Position numbers and translations under genes: made by a program. The notes beneath the pieces were generated by a model. That model worked only from the letters and a program-made list of their open reading frames with translations. It made no database searches and was not told the origin of the DNA. A DNA stretch of 64,000 bases from Solicoccozyma terricola (taxonomy: Eukaryota; Basidiomycota; Tremellomycetes; Filobasidiales; Piskurozymaceae), in NCBI GenBank assembly GCA_001600875.1, contig BCLD01000013.1:608033-672032 (forward strand). Direction: 5' to 3'. Below, piece after piece: positions 1 through 13,550 of this stretch; within the stretch, counting starts at the first letter, position 1, and every line of letters starts with the position of its first letter.

Positions 1-1600
1 GCAGAGTCGCCGTCTGTTACGCCTCGCCAGTCGACGGGGACACAGATAGGAGATGGAGTAGCGGGTGTAGTCAGGAAATTCAGTAACACTGCGAAGAGGA
101 TGTCGAGAGGCGTCTTGACTCGAACGACGCCCACGCCTTCAAGTATGCTTCGTCCGGAGACCCCGTGTGATCTGGATACCTCGACCGCTGCGCAGCACCT
201 GATGACCATGCAGAAACTAGCTGGATCGTGGACCCGCGCGACTGATACGACAGAGCAAGAGAAGAGGACGTCGTTCGACAAAGAAGGGGCGACCAAAGCA
301 GGACCTCACTATGTACTTCGTCGAGAGAGTACAACAGGTAGTGTCGCCCATCATCTCGAGCAGGATCTATCTGGATTGGGATTGTCGCGAGTCACCTCAG
401 GGCAGTCAGACGAGCCCCGACAGATATCGCGTCCTGCTGTTATCGCGACTGAGACAGGTGGTCATCCGAGGGTAGTTGTTCAAGGTGAACGTCGCCAGAG
501 TGGGCTTAGTCTCAGGGGGAGAGTCGGTGAGACTGAGGCCTCATCGTTGACACTCGATGAGATCGAAGGGGTGAGTCCAGTGGTGCTTTTGACATTCCCA
601 GTCTCGCTGACGGGGTGTACACTTTCTCCAGGTTACCACGTATGATAGCAACGTTGACGGCAACGTTGACGGCAAGAGACTGCTGTCGTGGCGTGGAATT
701 GCCACAGGATCCCCCATCACCGGATACAGCCCTCCCTTCCAATTCCACTTCCCCTCGCCACCACCTAGCGATCGTCTCTATTCTCAAATGTCTCTGGCCA
801 CCACGTTGGAGACCGAGGTGGACTACTATCCAGGCGGGTTGTCATCCATGCCCACGTTCAATGCCATCCAGGAGCACTGGAAGGACTCTTCGGCATCTTC
901 AGACACCACGTCTCAGCCAGCAAACACGTCAACGTTCCCATCTCGTCGCAACACTCCGCAACCTTCAGCGGCTTCTCAGCGCATTAGAAGCAGCAAGACC
1001 TCGACCGATCTCTCGTTCAAACCTCGTCACGGTAGGAATACGTTTGGAATGCTCCCACATCGTCAATTACAACCATTCGAGGACGCTGAAACGCTGGTAG
1101 CGAGTCGATCTTCATCTCGACACAGTGTTCTTACTGTCCAGCCGTACGATCGGGGTCATATCTTCGCTGGACGACGTACACCTTCTTGCGATGGACCGCT
1201 CGATCTCCCGCCTGCTGTGTTCGACCCTCTCGATCTCTCACTCTCCCATATCAGTCTCATCCCGCTTCCTCCGAGTCCTCAAGAGGAGTCTACAAGGGGA
1301 TTGTCGCGACTCTCGCTTCTGCCTCCCCGCCTACCGAGGAAGAGCTCGTTTGCTGCACCATCGATGAGGACGATGGATACAACGGATACCGATCTCGGAG
1401 AAAGGTTTGGAGCTGGATGGTTGGGATCTACTTCGGAGGGCAGGTTGATTGGGAGCACGACCGAGTTTCTGGGCCAGCAGAGGGGGCAAGGTGGGCTAGA
1501 CAAAGTTGACAAAAGGCGAGATGGGAAGCATATCAGATCGAGAGAGGCGAGTGGGAGCAGTGTACTGTTGACGAGAAGGTGGACGTGTGGTGGTTGTTGA
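1..1600 (+). CDS. Serine/threonine-rich hypothetical protein, 3' part only
   Basis: The reading frame is open from the first base, so the gene begins outside the window. I read two exons: up to 570, and 632-1600, joined by a 61-nt phase-0 intron (GTGAGT at 571, CAG ending at 631). After the join the frame stays open through 788 and stops at 1600. The product is low-complexity, rich in Ser, Arg, Pro and Thr, with no transmembrane segment and no domain I recognise. It ends in an odd Cys-Gly-Gly-Cys. It could be a disordered regulatory or cytoskeletal protein, but no function can be assigned. The intron call is supported by frame and splice consensus only. Confidence 0.6.
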
Positions 1601-1896
1601 GTGGCGCGGGTTGTAATCGCCGGTATCCACCGCTGTTGTTGATGTTTCGAGTCGACCCCTGATCGTATCTACAATTTATCAGCTCGACGCAGTAGCCTTT
1701 GTATACCCCTTTTCATGCCGATCCCTCCCTTTGTTCGCGGGCCACCCTGGGTATTTTGTGAAATCTTTCTACTTGTCTTGTCTGTCTTATATCAAGATGG
1801 CGGACGACGGGTGGTTCCTACGCCTCACATTGACGGTACCCTCCGACGAACAGCGAAGCGTCTGCATTGTAACGCTACACACGTCTATCACCCCCA
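1601..1896. other. Intergenic spacer
   Basis: This is the spacer between the serine-rich gene and the small RRM gene. It has T-rich stretches and an ATG at 1797 whose frame closes at 2051. A 5' exon of the next gene could lie here, but I could not support one. Confidence 0.4.
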
Positions 1897-2497
1897 ATGC
1901 TTTCCTTCCTCTCGCGTCTCACCCATGCCATCTGTTCAGTGTCTCAATTCTTCTCTCCGTCGTCGTCAACAACCATCCAACGGACGGATATTCCCTCCAT
2001 CTACCTCGCAAGCCCATCATCGGCCGTTGGCTCAAAGGTTCACTTCCCTGATAAATCCACCAAGAAAATACCAAGTGGACAAGCGCCACCTTTGCGGATT
2101 GAAGGTCTAGGGAGAGGTGTTAGTATGAGAGATGTGGAGAAGATTTGCGAGAGGCATGGGAGGGTTGCACTGTGAGTAACTGTTGGGCAGAGCGGTGAGG
2201 GGGGGGGGGGGGACCAAGGGCAGAAGTTGGACGCTGAGATCGCACCTTGCGCCACAAGGATTGATATGACAGGTGAGATAGATGACGATAGTGAGGTAGA
2301 AAGTGACAGGACAATGTCTGTCAGGGTGTATTATGCTCAAGAACATCAAGGTTAGTGAATTCGAGATACAGGGCCGGGGTGTTGACCATTGCTGCGAGGA
2401 AACAGCGTCGGAAGCGCTGAGGACTCTGAGAGAACGGTTTTGCAAGGAGGGGAAAGGGATGACGGTGTGTTGGGATATCTGGTGGGATGCAGTGTAA
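1897..2497 (+). CDS. Small single-RRM protein (RRM paralogue A)
   Basis: Three exons are readable: 1897-2171, 2325-2350 and 2406-2497. The joins keep one frame (phase 2 at GTGAGT 2172, phase 1 at GTTAGT 2351). The product carries what looks like an RNA-recognition motif: a first strand reading LRIEGLG, a helix with DVEKICERHG, a third strand VYYAQEHQ in RNP1-like position, a second helix ASEALRTLRERF, and a last strand ending in WWDAV. The N-terminus is uncertain: ATG 1897 is the in-frame start, but an upstream exon is possible. The closest relative in the window is the gene at 5890-6529 on the other strand, which shares the fold order and the phase-1 intron. The first intron contains a 14-nt G run. 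The RNA target is unknown. Confidence 0.6.
2199..2212 (+). repeat. Poly-G run near the 5' end of an RRM-gene intron
   Basis: Fourteen consecutive G lie 27 nt downstream of the donor at 2172. A second 14-G run at 2500-2513 begins 3 nt after the stop codon of the same gene. Confidence 0.9.
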
Positions 2498-2744
2498 AAG
2501 GGGGGGGGGGGGGATGTAGATGTTAGAGGACGGAGTGTAGTTATGGTGTGTGCCCTGTCCCCTACATACCGTTTGCCACCCGATTCGCCACCCGATTCGC
2601 CACCCAGCCCCAATCCACATTTCCCCTGTTCCCACGCTGGCCCGCCCCCCTTCTCTCAACTTTTCCAATTGTCTCGACCTGTTTTTGAATCTCCTCCCTC
2701 TCGACAAAAACCCACGTTATCGATATCTGCCTCTCACCGTCCAT

Positions 2745-3177
2745 AACCAACAAAAAAAAACAAGGAAAACCACCCCCTACAACCAGTAACTCCTACTCAT
2801 CAGAGTAGTATTAGATCACATAGGAAAGAAGAAAGAGCAATTCAGCCCCGCTTGCACTACCTTCGTTCTTATCTACCCACCCTCGAAAAAAAAAAAAAAA
2901 AACCTTTTCACATCTTCACATCTCCTACACGGATACCTTGTGAAGTCGACACCTATTGATATACTTGGGAAGGTATTTCATTAGCTTAAATCGAGAAACA
3001 ATCGTCTACGCTTGAGAAGAAGCGAGATCAAAAACCGTGAGTGTGTTGGTCGCCGAAGCTCTTCGTGTCCCTTTGTTGCTGAAATGAGTAAATTTGTTCA
3101 TCGTCCTCGTCCCTTTTTTGAGGGATGAATAGAAAAAAACCCCAATACATTTCATATACCTCCCCTCATCACTCAAC
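2745..3177 (+). promoter_or_regulatory. A-rich PAB1 leader with probable 5'UTR intron
   Basis: The stretch upstream of the PAB1 start holds an A9 run near 2752, an A17-18 run near 2886-2903 and an A7 run near 3131. A GTGAGT at 3038 and an AG near 3132 would make a leader intron of about 95 nt. In animals PABP represses its own translation by binding an A-rich 5'UTR; that is family knowledge, and its use here is inference. Whether the A17 run is in the mRNA depends on an unmapped transcription start. Confidence 0.45.
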
Positions 3178-5651
<2,474 letters not shown>

Positions 5652-5889
5652 GGCGTCTCATCGGTGTGGACGTGCGTATCTCGATAGGAGACTTCCCTTT
5701 GGCTCTTGGGAGTGCGTGGATGCGTCTTGTCAGGATGGTGTCGTGACAGGTGTGGGCGACATTATATCTCTTCAAGGCGTTACTACAACATCTCCCCTCT
5801 CTTCCCCCTTTCACCATCTAATTACGAATGTACAAGGGCGGGGCTGCTCTTTCTCTTTCCTATTGATCTTTACCTCTGTTGATCGTGTC

Positions 5890-6529
5890 TCATCTTGCCC
5901 ATCTGACTGCATCCCATTTCACACGTCGATTTGCCTTGGGGTCTTGCCAGCCGGTTGCGAGGGAGCTGAATGCTTTGAATGCTGTGATGCCGTCGTTAGG
6001 TAGTCCTGTCTCTTGAGCAACGCGCCGCCACTCACCGTTTGGGTAGATGAAAAAGTAGACGTAGACTGTGGCGAGGGGGGGGGGGGGGGGGGCGATGAAA
6101 TTCCCAAGGTATTCGTGGGGGGGGGGGGGGGGGGGGGGAACGGAGATGTTGATCCTAGGGCCGGGGGGGGGGGGGGGGGGGGGGNNNNNNNNNNNNNNNN
6201 NNNNNNNNNNNNNNNNNNNNNNNNNNNNNNNNNNNNNNNNNNNNNNNNNNNNNNNNNNNNNNNNNNNNNNNNNNNNNNNNNNNNNNNNNNNNNNNNNNNN
6301 NNNNNNNNNNNNNNNNNNCCCCCCCCCCCCCCCCTCCGACTCACATGCGAATCGTGCCATACTTGTCGCAAAGCTTCTCTACATCCTCCAACGACGTCTC
6401 GCCGTTCAACCCAGTAAGAACGAGAGCCGGGGGAACGCCACCGGGTTTCTGAGGAGAGGGGGCCTTTCGCCAAGGTCGGTCCTCTGCATTCGGTTTGAAG
6501 AGAAAATGATGAAGGGCTGAGTGGGTCAT
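5890..6529 (-). CDS. Small single-RRM protein (RRM paralogue B), interrupted by a sequence gap
   Basis: Exon 1 runs 6529-6345 and ends at a GTGAGT donor. A middle exon at 6065-6036 reads VYVYFFIYP, and the last exon at 5981-5890 starts AFKAFSSLATGW and ends KWDAVRWAR before the stop. The first exon carries LVLTGLNGETSLEDVEKLCD, aligning with LRIEGLG...DVEKICE of the gene at 1897-2497. The last intron has the same phase (1) and the same place in the fold as in that gene. The first intron holds three G runs (plus-strand view), 134 N and one C run, so a further exon could be hidden there; a simple join of exon 1 to the middle exon is out of frame, which fits a missing exon. The function is unknown beyond likely RNA binding. 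Confidence 0.6.
6075..6184 (+). repeat. Three long poly-G runs beside an assembly gap
   Basis: G runs of 18, 22 and at least 22 lie at 6075-6092, 6117-6138 and 6163-6184, the last touching the N block. In the sense of the minus-strand gene they are C runs just upstream of the 3' splice site. Confidence 0.95.
6185..6318. other. Assembly gap (134 N) between poly-G and poly-C
   Basis: The N block is bounded by G22 on the left and C16 (6319-6334) on the right. It lies within the intron of the minus-strand RRM gene. The true length is unknown. Confidence 0.98.
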
Positions 6530-7557
6530 GTTGGGAGGCGGGGTGGTATGAAAAAGGGCTTCAGTTCGTCCACTTCCGTCACCACCGACGTTTGGGTTAC
6601 GATGTTGCGGCGGTCATCAATTGCTCGGTTGATCCGTCACGAACTTTATCGCTTATGATCTCTATGGGATACAGGGATGGGCACTCGTGTCTCGGCCCCA
6701 TCGATGACCCAAGCAAAACTGAGGTCTTGAATGTATGAGACATGCCATAACAACTTGCATACCCTTACCGGCATCTTTCGCGTTACAGGACCGACAGCTG
6801 ACATGGAGGGATATAAACAGGTCTTTGCGTGAAACAGGCTGCCACGAGACCGTCTTTCGCGAGCATCCGAGGTTTTGTTTGGATCGGATACAAGAGCTAC
6901 GTGGCGCAGGGACGGCGAGAAAACTAATGGATACGAGATTGAGAGCGAGCGGTCCAGCCTCGAGAGTTTGTCAAGGGACGGGGCCTACCCTCCGATGCCT
7001 GATTCCTGACCGGTCGGACTGACAGCTGCCGGCACCCAAACGGCGCTCAAAGACAGCTTCTCATCCGGGCTCTCGCGTGTCAATTTCCGCCGAAAACCAA
7101 GACGAAATGCCACAAATATCACTAAATGACCTCGCATGGAATGCACGCTAGGAATGTTCCTCCATGTCTTTGACCTCACTGCTTCGGTCGAGGTCGAGGA
7201 GTCCTGCGACGTAGTCGTCTAGCAACGGAGCAATGTTGGTCTCAGAGTCCGGTGTTGCCTTTTGTTGCATTTGCTCTTTATGCTGATTGCGTGACGATTC
7301 GCCACTCCTCGGTGTTGGTGACGTCGTGGTCGCCTATCATGCGGATGGAGTGCACTCCGTCGACAGTGAAGGGGTGCTTTGATTACGGTGTGGCATCTTT
7401 AAGAATGGTGTAAGTGCATTGGAAGGCAGAAGTCAATGTGAATGCTGGACTGCCGATCCTTCAAAACTCAAGGAATGCATTTGCCACCCTGGCAGTTGTC
7501 CACCACGACTGTGTAGCAAGCGTCTTCGAGGGTATCATGCCGCAGGCCTAGCCATGG
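6530..7557. other. Spacer upstream of RRM paralogue B, no gene recognised
   Basis: No reading frame here has a recognisable domain or a convincing exon chain. The first 200 bases are probably promoter for the minus-strand RRM gene. From about 7,150 onward the base composition becomes like that of the repeat-rich island. Confidence 0.4.
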
Positions 7558-7559
7558 TG

Positions 7560-8790
7560 CACGATTCCCTCCATGGCTTACCTACCTTGTCATGATTGGT
7601 GTTGGCAACATTGGAGCGTGTAACGATCTAACGACCATCGTCACACCCGAGTATAGACGAGTCACTTGACTCTCTATTCGATATCGGTCAGCATTCGTGG
7701 GGTCTAGGCGTATCCGGTCGGATCTGCGTAGATTCGTCTTTGTGTGTTCGTGTTGTGTGTAAGTGGAGCTGCTTCACTAAGTGCATCTATGTTTGAGTGC
7801 CTCTTGGCAATGGTCGGTCATGTAATGCAGCGGTCAGTTAGGAGTGTTGCATACAATTGATAATATTGCTCGAGGAAAGAGAGCAATACTGGAATACATA
7901 CAAAGGCTACCTTTAAGTATGTAAAACGGATGGAAACACTTGGCTACTTGCCATACTGTCTGGGCCATACTTGTCTGAAGCTCCATTGTTCCATAGAGGC
8001 CATATTGGAGATACTGGCATCGTATTGGAGATACTGGAGTCTGTGTACGACCGATCCATAGTGCCAAGCTGCGGTATCATCATATCATGACTTCTGAACC
8101 AAGACTCGATCCAGCATGAGGGTGTGTGAGCGGCGAGAGCATGTCTTGGATGAAGCCGGACGGATTCAGATGGATCCGTCTGATGGTGACCATGTCTGAG
8201 ATGGTGTGAGTCGATTCAGCCACTGTCGGGCTGTAGACCTGGCATATGCCCATTGTTCCTTGAACAATGGTTGTAGGTGTATGAGCCTAGTTTGGGTCAG
8301 GCAAATGACGATGATAATGTGCACGAGTTACGTTGAATGACATGGAGCCCATGCCCGATATCCTAGAGCGATGGCGAGGGGAGATCGCAGCGTGTTCAGA
8401 GGAATTCCCGTGACAGAGCGAAGCTCAGTCTACAGACAGTCCGAGAGAGGTTCCACAAGTTCGTTTCTGCAGTAAAGCGAAAAACAGGAAGCAACATAGA
8501 CAAGATGGTCAAGGAGCAAGTCCTCAACTAACATCTCAAATGACTTGAAGTTGTAGTTTGGGCTGAAACAAGGAATCAGACCGAAAGCCATCTTGACTCT
8601 CGATGTGATGCTTGGTGAGTGCCATGTCCAGCACCATTTTTCACTGTCTTTCCATCACTGATCCGAGCCAACATTTAACACTCGTTCGTTCCATCCTCAC
8701 ATTTTTCATTATCACCTCACTCTCATCATCAACTCCCTTTGGCGTCCTCACTTTGTTCTCATCCTCCTCCGCTCCTTCGCCACTCCGTCC
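7560..8790 (+). pseudogene. Decayed copy of the 35.4-36.6 kb gene, split by a solo LTR
   Basis: Outside the LTR at 7619-8415, this stretch aligns with the minus strand of 35.6-36.0 kb. Shared words include CAGTCTACA, CTGCAGTA.AGCG, ACAGGAAGC, GGTCAAGGA.CAAGTC and ACTTGAAGTTG, followed by the intron start GTGAGTGCC and the intron words CCAGCACCATTTTTCAC and TCACTGATCCGAG. The copy carries in-frame stops and indels and retains intron sequence, so it is a DNA-level duplicate and not a retrocopy. Homology fades after about 8790. The bases on either side of the LTR rejoin into the expected exon sequence. Confidence 0.75.
7619..8415 (+). mobile_element. Solo LTR, family A, with perfect TSD GAGCG
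   Basis: This 797-bp block begins TGTAACGATCTAACG and ends GAATTCCCGTGACA, the TG...CA form of LTR retrotransposon ends. It is flanked by a perfect 5-bp duplication: GAGCG at 7614-7618 and at 8416-8420. Inverted near-full copies lie at 15752-16540, and a longer variant at 9177-10068. No gag, protease, reverse transcriptase or integrase frame follows, so it is a solo LTR, presumably left by LTR-LTR recombination. A conserved core reads CATACAATTGATAATATTGC, and a short hairpin follows (TTGCTC...GAGCAA). Confidence 0.93.
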
Positions 8791-9176
8791 TTTAATCCTC
8801 CTCCTCCTCTCCCCCCCCTCTCCTCCTCAATCGGGTCATCTCTTTTCGATGACTGCCCACATGGCCCGTCGACTACCTCTCATCTTCCCACATGCTCTCC
8901 CAGACATCATGGAGGCTACCTTTGCCATCGACTTTCCCACTCAGCTCCTTCGCATCCGTCTCCAGATCTTGATGTACATCTGCCTCATGCTATCCTCCAG
9001 CAACCATGCCAGCAGCATCGTATGTCCTGAAGGCTACACCGAAAACCTGGATGAAGACCCACATTGCATGACGTGGGGTGTGATATTGTTCCTCTGCCTC
9101 TCCCAACCTGCAGGACCTGGGCTATGCAAAAACATTTTGACATTTGACAACTGCATGTGTCCTCTGCAAAGCATGG
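8791..9176 (+). repeat. Island-edge sequence; 9040-9176 matches 34.31-34.38 kb inverted
   Basis: The minus-strand reading of 9105-9160 (words GTCAAAATGTTTTTGCATAG, CCCAGGTCCTGCAGGTTG) resembles plus-strand 34,310-34,365 (CAAGATGTTTTCACATGG, CCCATGTCCAGGTTG). It lies collinear with the decayed gene copy just upstream, which extends the inverted segmental duplication. A frame at 8612-9181 is open, but most of it is antisense or intron-like; I do not call a gene. Confidence 0.5.
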
Positions 9177-10068
9177 TGTAACGATCTAACGTCGATCGCC
9201 ACGTTCGAGATAGACAAGTCACCTGACTCTCTATCCAATGTTCGATCAGCTATGTCCTATAGCGTGTCGCTGTCCGTCGACGTCGACGGGTAGCGACCTG
9301 GGTACGTGTACGTGGGTGCAAGCGTGGCAGCTGGCGAAGTAAGAGGTCTAGCTTGAACGCCTATGGGCAAAGGTCGCTCGTGTGATGCTTTATGTGGGCA
9401 TACAATTGATAATATTGCTCGAGGGAAGAGAGCAATATGAAGAGACGTACAGAAGGCTTCCTTATGTACCTAAAAATGGACGGGAAACCCTGGCTGCTCG
9501 CCAGTCCTGTCCGGACCGTACCGGCTAATGCCAGCATCCCTCGAACGACCATATTTGCAATACGGATCGCGACGTCCTTGGTCCCAAGCGTTCTTGGACC
9601 TCCTATGTCGTCGGGGCCAGCTGCCAAGGTACCGAAAGGTACCCCAGCAATCCCCATTCGTCCATGTCTTGATCGGGGCGTCCCGTAGGGTCTCGCCGTA
9701 ACTCCCTTTGGTCGGTGATACTCGGCTACGAGGATGGAGACTNGAAGCGAGCTGGCGTAAGGTCCAGACGGGTCCCGGCAGGTCGCTGTCCGTCGACGGC
9801 GACAGGGAGATGGAACGGAAGATCGTCCATGAATGGCGTGCGACCATTTATCCATATCGAACGNTCGTCGGCCCCCGTAGCAGAGCGGAGGTCCTTTGGT
9901 GTCGTGTCCCTCGTAAGGGACACAGCAACGGGGCGACGGTTGAAGTCAGGGGTGACTCTGATATTGGACGACGCGTATGATGACGTGTCGTAGGCTAGCG
10001 AGTATGATGACGTGTCGTAGGCGAGCGATACTGGAGTCGTTATTCGTATCAGAGGAATTCCCGTGACA
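9177..10068 (+). mobile_element. Solo LTR, family A (longer variant), imperfect TSD
   Basis: Begins TGTAACGATCTAACGTCG and ends AATTCCCGTGACA, as in the 7619-8415 copy, but is about 95 bp longer and diverged in the middle. The flanks are CATGG (9172-9176) and CATGT (10069-10073), a 4 of 5 match. Two single N bases (9743 and 9864) mark uncertain calls. A short tandem (CGTATGATGACGTGTCGTAG, twice in variant form near 9976-10021) lies near the 3' end. The element sits in the 3' end of the coiled-coil gene at 10069-11747. Confidence 0.88.
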
Positions 10069-11747
10069 CATGTGTTGATCCACTGGCATGTCGAGGGATC
10101 GAATAGCATACAGCCGAGCATGATACAGTGCAGTCAGTTGAGCAGATGGGTCAAGGACCACCAGACTGTCAGGGATTTGCCCTTCCAAAGTGAATCGATA
10201 AACTAGGTCCGGAGAGAGACCCTCCAATGGAGAGTACGATGGTTTGGTGGACAGAGTGGTGGTTGGATTTAGGATGGGATTAACCATTGGTTCAACAGCG
10301 GGTTTGACAGCTGTGGATTCAAGATTATATTTTCCTTGAACCTCGAGTTTCATCGCCAGAGTGTTACCAATCCTGATACTATCCTCCAATTGAGCTATTA
10401 ATATCTGGTAATCCGACCACCGACAAGCAACCCTATCCGGATGTTTCTCCATGTGTCCCTGAGCATGTTCAAGGTTTTTCACCCTTTCTTTCAGAGTACA
10501 CATACCCTTCGCTACCAGGTGATATTCTTTCTCTAGAGTTCAAGCTTACTATTCGAAGCTTCGAGTTGAGCCGTAAGCGTTGCAATCGTTATTCCAGTCT
10601 CTTTCTTCATTAACTCTGCCTCCTCGATGAGCTTATCGTGACTGTCGGTGGTCTCCTTTGACATTGAGGATGAGGCGAGGAAGTGCTTGATATCGTGGAT
10701 GTACAGGAGTGCATCATCCCTCGTGGATTCATCCTTTGAGGATTCATCCATGAGGTAATCATCTGGTGAGGTGGTCTCCAAAAGGGACCAGTTGTTGCAA
10801 ATCGAGGCAAGTTCTGTTCGAAGCTTGTGAATCGTATGTCGGAGCCTGGCAGCTGTGGCCATAGATGAACTAGCTTCCGCTGAGGCCTTTGCTTCTGCAT
10901 CCTGCACCCTAGTCTCCATGGCATCCACCTTGTTCTTCTCTCTTTCCAAACTTGATTCCATTGTCTGTCTCTTTTCCCTTTCTGTCACCAACTCACATTC
11001 TGCCGCCTCTGTCAGACTCCTTTGCTCCTCAATAGTCCGTTTAAATCCCTTTATTTCATCCTCCATCTCCTTGATCTTATCTTCCAGCTTTGTCTTTTCG
11101 TTCGTCATCGTTTCGATTGCTGGTGATTCGATGAGAGGTGCTGGAGGTGCTCCGTGGGAAGCATAGAAAGAGTGATACTGGAGTGTTGATTGGAATAAGG
11201 CTTGTCCACCGTTCGTTTCGAAGGTGGGAAAGTTAAGATCCGGATTTGATGGATAAGGAGTGGGTACATATAGATGAGGAGGTCTGAGAAAATCGAGTTC
11301 ATGAGCTTCGTAGTATGTTACGCCCACCAACGTTGCCGGAGAATATGATGCTGGGTCCAGAAAGATGGCTCGAACAGCCTGTTCTATTGGTGATAAAAGT
11401 AAGTTAGGTGCGCAAGAATGACCTGGGTAGGATCCGATCTGTGCGCAGTGTTGGCAGACGTCGAGCACATCAAAAGGGACAGTACCGGGAGACAGTGGTG
11501 GCCACTCTGTATGGTATGCCATGTTCTGTATGAGTCTGAAGAGGACCCCATATTGATGTGGTGTAAGGAATTGAACGAGTGTTGGTGTTGGGAAATGCAA
11601 AACGCCGATATGTAGTAGAGCACCTTGACATCGTTGTACACATTTTCTCCACCAAGACTGTTGGTTGTAGTTGTAGTTTCGTGGGAGGGAGTATAGGCCT
11701 GGTGACATCTTACACCATCCACGATGTTGTATGAAGTCATGAGGCAT
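10069..11747 (-). pseudogene. Coiled-coil protein gene, frameshifted and LTR-truncated
   Basis: Two long minus-strand frames, 11747-10533 and 10503-10069, read as one protein broken by a shift or unrecognised intron near 10,520. The N-terminal about 200 residues are globular, with many Trp, His, Pro and Cys (PGLYSLPRNYNYN, QHCAQIGSYPGHSC). The next about 200 residues form a coiled coil rich in Glu and Lys (KIKEMEDEIKGFKRTIEEQ). The 3' end runs straight into the LTR at 10068. I do not recognise the family. A second coiled-coil gene lies at 23.5-26.8 kb on the same strand. The fusion of the two frames is inference. Confidence 0.5.
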
Positions 11748-11903
11748 GTTGGGTGTGTCTTCGTTGTGACTATATTGATGTTGCTGAGTTCACGTTCATG
11801 TTTAGTCACATCTAGACAACATTCCGCGTGCCTCCAACTGTGGGGCAACATTCGAAACATTCGATTTCGTTCCTCCACTCTGCTTATCGATATCATTATC
11901 TAC

Positions 11904-12176
11904 CTAATCATTGATACAGGTCGCAGCTGTATCGTCCAACAACCTCTTCATTGCAAGAGCCACCTCTGGTTCTTCCTCGGTTGGTACATGTTGACGAGGC
12001 ATTCCAACCACCACCCGGTTAGCCTCCCGATACAATCGAATGTCTTGTTCAGTTGATAGCAACTCAATGCTATTAGCAACAGATGCGAGAGGAGGACCAA
12101 CTATACTGCCAGGTGCTTCAATCCTCCATCTGTCGAGTGAAAGAAACATCCTAATTTCTTCTGGAGTAGCATTCAA
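11904..12176 (-). CDS. Short unrecognised coding fragment
   Basis: A 90-residue minus-strand frame with even composition (motifs IRMFLSLDRWRIEAPGS, REANRVVVGMPRQ) and an acidic end. It may be an exon of a longer minus-strand gene. No domain is recognised. The spacer to 12,581 has only short frames. Confidence 0.25.
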   Translation of the reverse strand: MNATPEEIRMFLSLDRWRIEAPGSIVGPPLASVANSIELLSTEQDIRLYREANRVVVGMPRQHVPTEEEPEVALAMKRLLDDTAATCIND

Positions 12177-12581
12177 ACTTCTTCTGGTCGGTATATCTAA
12201 ACCAAATGTGGCGTGAAAGACATGTAGAAAGGTCTTGCTATCTGTTCACCCTGGCTGGATGTCCCAAAATGATATCAGGTGATGTTTGCAAATGTGGTGG
12301 ATGTGAGGCAGCTTGGTGTAGTTTAGGTTTGATGGACTGAGTGGGACAAGTAGCCAACAATCAGTGGGATGTAGAAGCAGTGAGGAAAAGGCGTACAAAT
12401 GCACATTTTCACCTGTCCAACATGATATTGATCACTGAAGTAGACCATGGGTATCCCTGGTTCTGAGCTTTCGAGGTATCGGACATTGCGAGTGCTCAGT
12501 AATGGAAGGATGTGGACGAGGTGGCCCTTGAGAGGGTGCTGGCGAATAGGAACAACCCAAGAAAAAAAGAAAAAAAAATCA

Positions 12582-13530
12582 TCATATAATCAGCCTTAGG
12601 TGAATCAAGATCATATCAACCCAAATAGACCTCACATCTAACACTTCCCTCATTTTGGCCAGCCACCCCATGTGCAGAAATGAGCCGAAGTGTTGTAGCA
12701 ATATGGTGACCAACCATTCCGTTTGTTCCATCTTTGCTTCCACATCTCTGAAATAGCTGCCAACATTGATTGTATTCAGCTCATCTTTGTCATCGTCATC
12801 TGCTTCGTCGGTGTACTGTTGGTTCTCTTCATCAACTTCCTCGAGATAATCGCTGATTTGATTGCTGATTTGATGGCTGATATGATAACACAATAGCATT
12901 GTTGTTTCCACACTTGATGATATGAGGAGAGGAATGAGGTGGATGAATGGATTAGGATACAGGAGGAGGAGTGGTAAGAGTTGTCGAATGATGGCATCAC
13001 CGAAAAAATCATGTCTTTGAAAGACCTCAATCCAGGAGATGACATGGAGCGGGTTGATGGTGGACGGATCATAAACTGGGTTCTTCATGATGTCTTCGAG
13101 AGCGCTGGCATGGTACCCACCCAAACTATCAGCATCCTCCACATGGCAATCCCAGACACCCCAATACTCACCAACATACTTTCTGAATCACTGTCGGCAA
13201 ATTGACTAAATCGTTTGCCAGGTCATGGGAATCCACCTTCAAACACCATGACATATATCCCAGCAACATTCTGAGTAACATGGACAGTATCCCTGCTACC
13301 CCACTGTAATCTTCGCTCTGTTTTGCAGCCATATACATTGACATATCCAGCAAATGAACAAAGGCATGTCTCGGGAAGATGAGGAAGGTTCAGATTCGAG
13401 GAGCATTTGGATGCCTGCTGGGTATGCAAAGAATGACTGGTATGCTTGATTGTCACGATAGGAGGATGTTTTCAGAGTCCACATGTTGGCTTGGTCTTGG
13501 AGGTCTGATAGATTGTCGGTGGTGGTCATG
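12582..13530 (-). CDS. Unrecognised island gene, probably multi-exon
   Basis: The first Met is likely at 13530 (start MTTTDNLSDLQDQANMW). Frames at 13353-13168 and 13142-12582 continue the same strand and need two joins I could not fix exactly. The last segment is helical (MEDADSLGGYHASALEDIMK), then hydrophobic, then acidic (DEADDDDKDE), and ends ILIHLRLII. The start codon lies 20 bp from the terminal-repeat element at 13551-14085, which separates it from the divergent gene starting at 14373. No function can be given. Confidence 0.4.
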
Positions 13531-13550
13531 GTGTGTGGTTGGATGGTGTG

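Noticed and set aside
6013..6520. Glycine- or proline-rich frames across the N block
   Set aside because: They are translations of homopolymer runs and N bases, not genes. The same holds for the frames over 37,741-38,570.
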